DNA of 47,951 nt from VMCP01 sp964415065 (GTDB lineage: Bacteria; Bacteroidota; Bacteroidia; NS11-12g; UBA955), in contig CAYPYX010000014.1 in the NCBI GenBank assembly GCA_964415065.1, forward strand, positions 1-47,951. The letters are read 5' to 3'. This document shows positions 41,961 to 47,951 of this stretch, in pieces. The translations under genes were made by a program, and so were the position numbers. The first letter of the stretch is position 1; the number at the start of each line of letters is the position of its first letter. The notes beneath the pieces are model-generated. The model had not been told where the DNA came from and did no database searches. It saw nothing but the letters and a program-made list of their open reading frames with translations.

Positions 41961-43197
41961 ATTTTCCAATTATTTCAGATTTTAGCTGTGTTTCTTGCCA
42001 TTCTCTCAAAGGATCACTCATCGAATTTATCCCGCATCCTGCAAATAAGTCAATTTGTTGATTCAAATACACTTTCGCACATCTGAGATTTACATGTATT
42101 AACGTTTTTTGCGTGGATATAATTCCAACCGCACCTGAGTATAATTCTCGATTTAAAGAAAGTTGTTTTTTTACCCAATTTAATGCCACTTTTTGAGGAT
42201 ATCCAATTACAGCAGGTGTTGGATTTAAGCGATTAAGTATATCCAATATTTGACTGGATTTTGTATTAAACGAATATTGACTGATTAAATGACGCAATGC
42301 CCCATTCTTACGTTCTTGTAGTTGTGATACCTCTGCCTCTAAATTAAACTCTTTAAGAATTTCATGGATATGCTGACTAGTGGTGCTTTGTTCCAATTTC
42401 TCTTTTTCACTCCATGATTCTGATTCTCCGAATAAGGTTCCTGCCAAACTAACTGTATGCGAAATACCTGTCGCATCTCTTTCAAATAACAATTCTGGAG
42501 ATGCACCTATCCAAATACCTAAATCTGAATCCACAAATAGGTAAATCAAACAATCCGAGTAATTTTCACAAAGTTTCACATACCATTCAACCAAAGAAGA
42601 AAAATCAAATTGTTGATTTCGAATATCTCTTCGAATAATTCTGGCTGCTACTACTTTTTCCAATTCTGAGCTAGAAATGGCGGCTTTAATGGATTCTATC
42701 TCTTCCGTAAACTGCTCTAGTGTGGTAGCTCTATTCTGCAGATTTACAAAGGACTTATCGTTTATATTTTCGCTAATTAAATGTTCAAGTTCATTGCCAT
42801 TTAATCGACCTTCATACTTGTTTCCGTTTGAATCACGATTAAAATCATTTAAGCCGTTTTGATGATTTTGTAAATAATCTGGGTTGATATCTTGATTATT
42901 ACCTCTGAAATTTTCGGCTTCCTTCTGGAATGAGTTTTCTGCCGAAATATTTACAGAATCTCCCAGGGATTGTAAATACGTTTCCAATAAATTTGCTGTA
43001 CTCGAATTCATTGGAGTAGAATATACATCCCCCGAAATCCCAAAAATCTCATCAGGATTCAATCCGCTCGTTAATATAAACTGAGGCCTTTCTGTTAACT
43101 CAAATTCCAATACGGAAGATTTTACTATTGTCCCCGTGTAAATTTGAATTTCATTCGAATGCGGTAATCTGCAAATTGCAATGGATTTAAAACTCAT
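41929..43197 (-). CDS. menF: Isochorismate synthase
   Basis: This chorismate-utilising enzyme has 422 residues. The catalytic domain carries EKVVAARII, GASPELL, SLAGT, NPTPAVIGYP, ELYSGAVG and CGINSMSDPLREWQET. NPTPAVIGYP and the Lys in KVVAAR favour isochorismate synthase over anthranilate or aminodeoxychorismate synthase. The N-terminal 150 residues are poorly conserved and Asn-rich. It lies 9 bases after a DHNA-CoA-thioesterase-like gene, which supports a menaquinone role. Its 3' end overlaps the secreted-protein gene on the other strand. Confidence 0.9.
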   Translation of the reverse strand: MSFKSIAICRLPHSNEIQIYTGTIVKSSVLEFELTERPQFILTSGLNPDEIFGISGDVYSTPMNSSTANLLETYLQSLGDSVNISAENSFQKEAENFRGNNQDINPDYLQNHQNGLNDFNRDSNGNKYEGRLNGNELEHLISENINDKSFVNLQNRATTLEQFTEEIESIKAAISSSELEKVVAARIIRRDIRNQQFDFSSLVEWYVKLCENYSDCLIYLFVDSDLGIWIGASPELLFERDATGISHTVSLAGTLFGESESWSEKEKLEQSTTSQHIHEILKEFNLEAEVSQLQERKNGALRHLISQYSFNTKSSQILDILNRLNPTPAVIGYPQKVALNWVKKQLSLNRELYSGAVGIISTQKTLIHVNLRCAKVYLNQQIDLFAGCGINSMSDPLREWQETQLKSEIIGKFIPNLSSLKD

Positions 43198-43206
43198 GAC
43201 AATCGA

Positions 43207-43650
43207 TTATGCAGGTCGTGCAATTACAGCCATCGTGATTGTTCCCTTACAAACCAGTTTTTTTTGGGCATTCAACAATTCAACTTCCCAAATATGACTG
43301 CGTTGACCGATATGAAGTGGACGTGCCTCTACTCGAATTGTTTCGCCCAATTTGGCTGAACGAAAATGACTTCCTTGAATATTCTGACCCACCGCTACAC
43401 TTTTTTCTCTGGGGATAACCAAATTGGCGGCCATACTGCCCGCAATTTCAATAGCAGCCATGGAGGCGCCTCCGTTCAATAATCCCATCGGTTGACAATT
43501 CTTCTCGCTTACCATCATTTCTCCTACTAATACGTCTTCATGAATTTCAGTAAATTCAAAACCAATTGCTGTATTCATTGTATTTAAACAACGCTCATTC
43601 AACGACTCAAGCTGTATATTTGCAGTATCAAAAACGGGACGTGTTTCCAT
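43207..43650 (-). CDS. PaaI/MenI-type hotdog thioesterase
   Basis: This has 147 residues from ATG 43650. A TTG at 43659 would add three residues but lies within a -7-like GAACTTTG, so the ATG is preferred. The hotdog signature GLLNGGASMAAIE includes the likely catalytic Glu. Location directly upstream of menF suggests 1,4-dihydroxy-2-naphthoyl-CoA hydrolase in menaquinone synthesis. A phenylacetate-type thioesterase is the alternative. Confidence 0.87.
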   Translation of the reverse strand: METRPVFDTANIQLESLNERCLNTMNTAIGFEFTEIHEDVLVGEMMVSEKNCQPMGLLNGGASMAAIEIAGSMAANLVIPREKSVAVGQNIQGSHFRSAKLGETIRVEARPLHIGQRSHIWEVELLNAQKKLVCKGTITMAVIARPA

Positions 43651-43671
43651 AGGGAACAAAGTTCAACTTAT

Positions 43672-44286
43672 ATGACTAAAAAAACAATCTACCTTATTCG
43701 TCACGGACAAACCCAATTCAATAAAATGGGAATTGTTCAAGGTTCTGGCATCGACTCTGAATTGAACGAAGAGGGACATAGACAAGCCGAAAAATTCTTC
43801 GATCACTTTAAACACGTACCTTTTGAGCGAATTTATGTCACGGAATTGAAGCGAACACATCAGAGTATTGCTCCATTTCGAAGCCTAAATATTCCTATCG
43901 AAATTATTCCAGAATTCAACGAAATCAATTGGGGGATACTAGAAGGCAAAGAACCTACTGAGGAAAATCGCAAACAATTCTTCGAAATTTCTGGTCTTTG
44001 GAAACAAGGCCATTTAGATATTGCAATTTCAGGTGGAGAAACTCCAATTAACATGTATAACCGCCAGAAAATTGGACTTAAAAAAATCATCGAAACCGAA
44101 CATCAAACGATTCTTATTTGCATGCATGGAAGAGCTATTCGCAGTTTTCTTTGTTTACTTACAGGTCAACATTTAAAAGACATGGATGAATTTCACCATG
44201 AAAATTTGTGTTTATACGAAATGCATCAAAAGGAAGATGGTTTATTCGACATAATACGCGGTAACTATGTAGACCATCTAAAATAA
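43672..44286 (+). CDS. Histidine phosphatase superfamily protein
   Basis: This 204-residue protein carries the phosphohistidine motif LIRHGQTQFN (His near residue 10) and the second histidine in CMHGRAIRSF. The family includes phosphoglycerate mutases and many small-molecule phosphatases. The length fits cobC/GpmB-type enzymes, but the substrate is not evident. It diverges from the thioesterase gene with 21 bases between starts. Confidence 0.9.
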   Translation: MTKKTIYLIRHGQTQFNKMGIVQGSGIDSELNEEGHRQAEKFFDHFKHVPFERIYVTELKRTHQSIAPFRSLNIPIEIIPEFNEINWGILEGKEPTEENRKQFFEISGLWKQGHLDIAISGGETPINMYNRQKIGLKKIIETEHQTILICMHGRAIRSFLCLLTGQHLKDMDEFHHENLCLYEMHQKEDGLFDIIRGNYVDHLK

Positions 44287-44350
44287 TCAAGAATTTAAAT
44301 ACTAAATATCTACTGATAATTAATAAATATCCTCTTAGAATTAAGTTAAT

Positions 44351-44680
44351 ATGGAAAAAAACACCATCAATATTACCATTATTGATCGAAATGGTAACTC
44401 TCAAGCCTATGAAGCTCCCACAGATATGAACATGAATCTTATGGAGTTCTGTAAAGCTGTAGAACTTCCAGTAAAAGGTGAATGCGGAGGAATGGCTATG
44501 TGTGCTACTTGCCAGGTATACATTGAAAGCGATCATATTCTTCCTACCCAAAACGACGCTGAATTAGATATGTTAGATCAAGCATTTTTTGTGGAGGAAA
44601 ACAGTCGTCTCGGATGTCAATTATTCCTTTCTAACGAATTAGATGGACTAATTGTTCGTTTAGCACCAGAAACAGAATAA
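44351..44680 (+). CDS. 2Fe-2S ferredoxin (adrenodoxin type)
   Basis: This 109-residue electron carrier has cluster ligands Cys45, Cys51, Cys54 (GECGGMAMCATC) and Cys89 (LGCQL), the C-x5-C-x2-C...C pattern of adrenodoxin/ISC-type ferredoxins. It is a possible partner of the reductase at 14466 and may serve Fe-S cluster assembly. No isc genes adjoin it. Confidence 0.93.
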   Translation: MEKNTINITIIDRNGNSQAYEAPTDMNMNLMEFCKAVELPVKGECGGMAMCATCQVYIESDHILPTQNDAELDMLDQAFFVEENSRLGCQLFLSNELDGLIVRLAPETE

Positions 44681-44811
44681 CATTCAAAAATCATTCACTA
44701 TTTTCAAGGGTAGTTTGATGAATTCCGGTATAAAGGTTACTCCCCCAAAAACCATTATAGTTTCTGTTGGAAACAAGCGACTAAAGAACTCAACATTTTT
44801 TTTGAAAAAAG

Positions 44812-44842
44812 TTGATTTTATTAACATTTGAGATTATCTTTG
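44812..44842 (+). promoter_or_regulatory. Bacteroidota -33/-7 promoter of rpsT
   Basis: TTG (44812-44814), 20 nt, then TATCTTTG (44835-44842) is a full consensus promoter. The rpsT ATG is 20 nt downstream, leaving a leader of about 16 nt. Confidence 0.8.
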
Positions 44843-44862
44843 CACTCCTTTTTTAGAGTAAA

Positions 44863-45117
44863 ATGGCAAATCATAAATCAGCAATAAAGCGTATTAGAGC
44901 TAACGAAGCTAAACGTGACTTGAACAAATATCAGCATAAGACTGCAAGAACGATTGTTAAAAACATTCGCAAATCTCAATCTAAAACTGAGGCTGAGTCC
45001 ATGTTAAAATTAGCTTTCACAGCATTGGACAAATTAGCAAAGAAGAACATTATTCACAAAAACAAAGCTGGCAACTTGAAATCAAGTTTGCAGAAGCATG
45101 TGAATTCTCTTGCTTAA
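44863..45117 (+). CDS. rpsT: Ribosomal protein bS20
   Basis: This is an 84-residue, lysine-rich helical 30S protein. MANHKSAIKRIRANEAKR is the standard S20 N-terminus and HKNKAGNLKSSLQKHVN the C-terminal helix. It is monocistronic, with a full promoter upstream and a terminator at 45226-45250. Confidence 0.98.
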   Translation: MANHKSAIKRIRANEAKRDLNKYQHKTARTIVKNIRKSQSKTEAESMLKLAFTALDKLAKKNIIHKNKAGNLKSSLQKHVNSLA

Positions 45118-45136
45118 TTAAGTTCCAGCACAACAC

Positions 45137-45198
45137 ATTGAACATTCAGCGGCTATTTAATAGCTAGCTTAAATAGAGTGTGCAACAGTGTGTTCAAT
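45137..45198 (+). other. Nested inverted repeats in the rpsT 3' region
   Basis: An outer 8-bp pair ATTGAACA (45137-45144) / TGTTCAAT (45191-45198) encloses an inner 8-bp pair CTATTTAA (45153-45160) / TTAAATAG (45169-45176). GCTATTTAATAGC (45152-45164) can form a competing hairpin. It may be a structured 3' untranslated region or a small RNA; no family recognised. Confidence 0.35.
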
Positions 45199-45225
45199 AG
45201 AGATAACAAACCAAACACAAAATAC

Positions 45226-45250
45226 AAAACGGCTTCTAGCCGTTTTTTTT
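45226..45250 (+). terminator. Intrinsic terminator of rpsT
   Basis: AAAACGGCT (45226-45234) pairs with AGCCGTTTT (45238-45246) over a 3-nt loop. The run of eight T (45243-45250) completes a canonical terminator about 110 bases after the stop. Confidence 0.9.
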
Positions 45251-45308
45251 GTTTAATAGGTATACAAAAACGTAAATTTAACATGTTCAGATAAATATTC
45301 TCAGCAAA

Positions 45309-45346
45309 TTTAAGACGGGTAACATTTGTAAGTTACCCATCTTAAA
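45309..45346 (-). terminator. Hairpin terminator of pyrH
   Basis: A 15-bp stem (45332-45346 with 45309-45323), perfect except for one G-U pair on the minus strand, encloses an 8-nt loop 20 bases after the pyrH stop. A strong T tract is lacking, but placement and stability suit termination between convergent rpsT and pyrH. Confidence 0.65.
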
Positions 45347-45366
45347 ACAGATAAAGACTATTTAAA

Positions 45367-46080
45367 CTAATCGTTAACCACGATTGTACCAATCGTTTCT
45401 CCTTGCATTAATCGCAATAAATCGCCTGATTTATTCATATCAAATACAACAATAGGTTTGTTGTTTTCCTGGCATAAAGTAATTGCGGTTAGATCCATAA
45501 CTTGCAATCCCATATCATAAACTTGTTTAAACGAAATGGAATCATATTTTTTAGCATTTGGATTCTTTTCTGGATCAGAATCGTATATACCATCTACACG
45601 AGTACCCTTAATCACAATATCAGCTTCTATTTCAACCGCACGTAAGCTTGCCGCAGTATCTGTGGTAAAGTAAGGATTCCCTGTTCCTGCACCAAAAATA
45701 ACCACGCGACCTTTTTCTAGATGCCGAATAGCTCTTCTGCGAATAAAAGGCTCACCAATTTGTTCCATTTTAATGGCTGACAATAAACGAGTGGTTAAAC
45801 CTTCTCGCTCAAATGCACCTTGAATTGCCATAGCATTCATCATGGTTGCTAACATACCCATATAATCGCCAGTAGCACGATCAACAACGCCGCCCTGAGC
45901 ACCTTGAACTCCACGAAAAATATTACCTCCTCCAATTACGATAGCCACTTCGACACCTTGATCAACTACTAATTTTACTTCTTTAGCATAGGCCTCTAAG
46001 ACTTTTGGATCTATTCCATAGTCTTGATCGCCCAATAAACTCTCTCCACTTAACTTTAAAAGGATTCTTTTGTATTTCAT
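45367..46080 (-). CDS. pyrH: UMP kinase
   Basis: This hexameric bacterial UMP kinase of the amino-acid-kinase fold has 237 residues. It shows ILLKLSGESLLG at the N-terminus, IGGGNIFRG for phosphate binding, and FGAGTGNPYFTTDTAA for the nucleotide site. It follows tsf by 228 bases and a strong terminator, so it is probably transcribed separately from rpsB-tsf. Confidence 0.98.
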   Translation of the reverse strand: MKYKRILLKLSGESLLGDQDYGIDPKVLEAYAKEVKLVVDQGVEVAIVIGGGNIFRGVQGAQGGVVDRATGDYMGMLATMMNAMAIQGAFEREGLTTRLLSAIKMEQIGEPFIRRRAIRHLEKGRVVIFGAGTGNPYFTTDTAASLRAVEIEADIVIKGTRVDGIYDSDPEKNPNAKKYDSISFKQVYDMGLQVMDLTAITLCQENNKPIVVFDMNKSGDLLRLMQGETIGTIVVND

Positions 46081-46264
46081 ATAATTCTTATGGTATTATG
46101 TAAAAAAAGCCCGTACAAATCAAATTAACGCAAATTTCAGGGTATTTCCCGACAAATAACAATATTTAACATAACCAAGTGTTCTACATCGGTAATCACG
46201 GAACTAAAAAACCGTAAATAATCTGAAATCGGGATTAATTTGCATGCATTACAAAAATTTGGGC

Positions 46265-46292
46265 AAAAAAAATCCCCCAATCGGGGGATTTT
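46265..46292 (-). terminator. Intrinsic terminator of rpsB-tsf
   Basis: Read on the minus strand, AAAATCCCCC (46292-46283) pairs with GGGGGATTTT (46278-46269) over a 4-nt loop, followed by T residues to 46265. It lies 17 bases after the tsf stop. Confidence 0.92.
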
Positions 46293-46308
46293 ATAAAATT
46301 CACTATTA

Positions 46309-47142
46309 CTATCCTAATTGAACTCTCTTGAACTGTTTAACAGTCAAACCTTTCTCAATTGAATCTAACATTTGAGCTACAGTCTTAGAACTGTCTTTTA
46401 CAAACTCTTGATTCAACAAAGTAGATTCTTTATAGAATTTCTCAAGTTTACCAGCAGCGATTTTTTCAATCATTGCCTCAGGTTTACCTTCTTGACGAGC
46501 TTGATCTCTACCAATTTCCATTTCACGCTCAACCATAGAGGTATCTACGCCATCACGATCAACAGCAACAGGATTCATTGCTGCGATTTGCATTGCTACA
46601 TCTTTACCTGCAGCAGAGTTTGCTTCACTTGGAGCCATGCTTAACTCAACCAAAACACCCATACGGTTTGCACCATGAATGTAAGAAATAACGTTAGCAC
46701 CTTCAACGATTTCGTATTTCACTACATCGATTTTTTCTCCAATTTTCGCAACTTCCTCCATCAAACGAGAATCCAAATCAACTGAACCTACATTCAATTT
46801 TTTCAATTCTTCGATAGTAGCAGGTTTGTTTTCCAATGCTACGTTTGCGATTTCTCTTGCCAAAGCAACAAAACCTTCATTCTTAGCAACGAAATCTGTT
46901 TCACAGCTCAACACTACAACAACACCCAATGTGTTAGAAGCGTTAGTTACAGCGATAACTGCACCTTCTGTAGCTTCTCTATCTGCTCTTTTAGCTGCAA
47001 TCTTAGCTCCTCTCTTACGTAGGAAATCTACTGCTGCTTCAAAATCACCATTGGTCTCGCTCAATGCTTTTTTGCAATCCATCAAACCAGCACCAGTCAT
47101 CTGGCGAAGTTTGTTTACATCTGATGCACTAATTGTTGACAT
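46309..47142 (-). CDS. tsf: Translation elongation factor Ts
   Basis: This nucleotide exchange factor for EF-Tu has 277 residues. The N-terminal UBA-like domain with VNKLRQMTGAGLMDCKKAL is diagnostic, and CETDFVAKNEGF (near residue 80) contacts EF-Tu. It begins one base after the rpsB stop, in the conserved rpsB-tsf operon. Confidence 0.98.
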   Translation of the reverse strand: MSTISASDVNKLRQMTGAGLMDCKKALSETNGDFEAAVDFLRKRGAKIAAKRADREATEGAVIAVTNASNTLGVVVVLSCETDFVAKNEGFVALAREIANVALENKPATIEELKKLNVGSVDLDSRLMEEVAKIGEKIDVVKYEIVEGANVISYIHGANRMGVLVELSMAPSEANSAAGKDVAMQIAAMNPVAVDRDGVDTSMVEREMEIGRDQARQEGKPEAMIEKIAAGKLEKFYKESTLLNQEFVKDSSKTVAQMLDSIEKGLTVKQFKRVQLG

Positions 47143-47143
47143 A

Positions 47144-47890
47144 TTATTCAGCTGATACTTCTTGTTTTTGTTCTGATTTTACTTCTTCTTCTGCCGCTTT
47201 TTCACGTTTTCTTTCAGCAGTTCCTTCTAAGATTGCATCAGCAATTTCAGAAGCAATTAACTGGATACTTTTTGAAGCATCATCGTTACCTGGGATTGGG
47301 AAATCCACAACGGTAGGATCTGAATTTGTATCTACCAAACCGAAAGTTGGGATACCCAAACGAATCGCTTCAGCTACAGCAAGATGTTCTCTCTTAATAT
47401 CGATGATGAAAATCGCACCAGGCAATTTGGTCATATCTTCGATACCACCCAATACTTGTGCTAATTTGATTTTCTCACGATCCAACATCAAACGTTCTTT
47501 TTTATTGATACGTTGGAATGTTCCATCTGTAGCCATACGGTCGATAATTTGCATACGCTTGATGCTCTTACGTACCGTTTGGAAGTTAGTTAACATTCCA
47601 CCTAACCAACGTTCAGTAGCATAAGGCATACCTGCTCTTTGTGCTTCTTGAGCTACGATTTCTTTTGCTTGCTTCTTTGTAGCAACGAAAAGAATTCTGC
47701 GACCCGATTTTGCAATATTTTTTGCAGCTGCCTTCGCTTCTTCAAGCTTGGATTCAGTTTTCTTTAAATCGATGATATGGATACCATTTTGCTCCATAAA
47801 AATAAACGGAGCCATTTTGGGATTCCACTTGCGGGTAAGATGTCCAAAGTGAACACCCGCATCCAGCAAATCTTGTTGAGTATATGCCAT
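47144..47890 (-). CDS. rpsB: Ribosomal protein uS2
   Basis: This is a 248-residue 30S protein. LLDAGVHFGHLTRKWNPKM near the N-terminus and the RWLGGMLTNFQT segment are signatures of S2. The acidic, Glu/Lys-rich tail is common in Bacteroidota. It lies 9 bases after the end of rpsI and one base before tsf. Confidence 0.98.
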   Translation of the reverse strand: MAYTQQDLLDAGVHFGHLTRKWNPKMAPFIFMEQNGIHIIDLKKTESKLEEAKAAAKNIAKSGRRILFVATKKQAKEIVAQEAQRAGMPYATERWLGGMLTNFQTVRKSIKRMQIIDRMATDGTFQRINKKERLMLDREKIKLAQVLGGIEDMTKLPGAIFIIDIKREHLAVAEAIRLGIPTFGLVDTNSDPTVVDFPIPGNDDASKSIQLIASEIADAILEGTAERKREKAAEEEVKSEQKQEVSAE

Positions 47891-47899
47891 TGATATATA

Positions 47900-47951
47900 T
47901 TAACGTTTTGAGAATTGGAAACGCTTACGCGCTTTCTTTTGACCGCTTTTC
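47900..47951 (-). CDS. rpsI: Ribosomal protein uS9, C-terminal end (partial)
   Basis: The last 16 codons and TAA stop are visible on the minus strand and encode KSGQKKARKRFQFSKR, the universally conserved basic tail of S9 that reaches the ribosomal P site. The rest of the gene lies beyond the window. The order rpsI-rpsB-tsf is typical of Bacteroidota. Confidence 0.95.
   Translation of the reverse strand, partial: KSGQKKARKRFQFSKR

Noticed and set aside
41929..43197. TrpE or PabB pairing with the amidotransferase at 38119
   Set aside because: Motifs and adjacency to a MenI-like thioesterase favour isochorismate synthase, and the two genes are about 3 kb apart with unrelated genes between.
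43207..43659. TTG start at 43659 for the hotdog thioesterase
   Set aside because: The TTG is part of a -7-like GAACTTTG and the ATG three codons later is the better start.
1..47951. CRISPR arrays, insertion sequences, prophage, tRNA or rRNA genes
   Set aside because: Reading both strands I found no regularly spaced repeats, transposase or phage motifs, cloverleaf sequences or rRNA segments.

Overview
The window is an AT-rich stretch of a Bacteroidota chromosome. The lineage is clear from Bacteroidota-restricted families (DUF4293, the glutaminyl-cyclase-like M28 lipoprotein, a lamin-tail surface protein, a CDVCG outer-membrane barrel) and from promoters of the phylum's -7 type TAnnTTTG. Genes are not preceded by evident Shine-Dalgarno sequences. 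A run of exactly 100 N (8763-8862) marks a scaffold join, so this is a draft or metagenome assembly. I see no tRNA, rRNA, CRISPR array, insertion sequence or phage gene. No gene-free stretch exceeds 300 bases; the longest, 35675-35942, is described.

Layout. 1-4010 (+): groES-groEL with a strong terminator, then ruvX-def-UbiA prenyltransferase. 4203-11014 (-): pssA-purE-DUF3109; a pair of large outer-membrane proteins (an EreA/ChaN-like domain fused to a barrel, and a helical-plus-barrel protein cut by the N gap); a YicC-type RNase. 11193-16178 (+): M28 lipoprotein, bshB1, a periplasmic VWA-like protein, a TrxR-like ferredoxin-NADP reductase, mtgA. 16362-19940 (+): a probable copper cluster: small Cys-rich protein, MbnP, MbnH-type di-heme enzyme, CDVCG barrel. 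20180-23236 (+): efp (without the modifiable tip lysine), arginase/agmatinase-family enzyme, cysteine desulfurase, PTPS-like enzyme. 23246-27635 (-): recR, a GT2 fusion protein, an orphan histidine kinase, DUF4293. 27707-35042 (+): panD, flippase-like membrane protein, rfaE2, GT2, a lamin-tail protein with an unresolved 5' end, prmC. 35045-35674 (-): an AT-hook/coiled-coil/winged-helix-like protein behind two AT-only palindromes. 35943-38141 (+): DUF486, dxs. 38119-39599 (-): tsaB with an internal 27-nt repeat and a glutamine amidotransferase. 39712-41960 (+): thiolase and a secreted protein of unknown function. 41929-43650 (-): menF and a DHNA-CoA-thioesterase-like protein. 43672-45117 (+): histidine phosphatase, 2Fe-2S ferredoxin, rpsT. 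45367-47951 (-): the end of rpsI, then rpsB-tsf-pyrH.

Most of this is core housekeeping. The most informative signals lie between and at the edges of genes. Five genes (ruvX, pssA, recR, DUF4293, tsaB) have TAnnTTTG exactly 4 nt before the start codon, and three more (efp, panD, the reductase gene) exactly 7 nt before, which implies leaderless or nearly leaderless mRNAs and corrects the tsaB start. Some intrinsic terminators are built into coding sequence. The best accessory-system candidates are the four-gene copper cluster, the outer-membrane pair at 6128-10041, and the AT-hook gene with its own palindromic upstream region.
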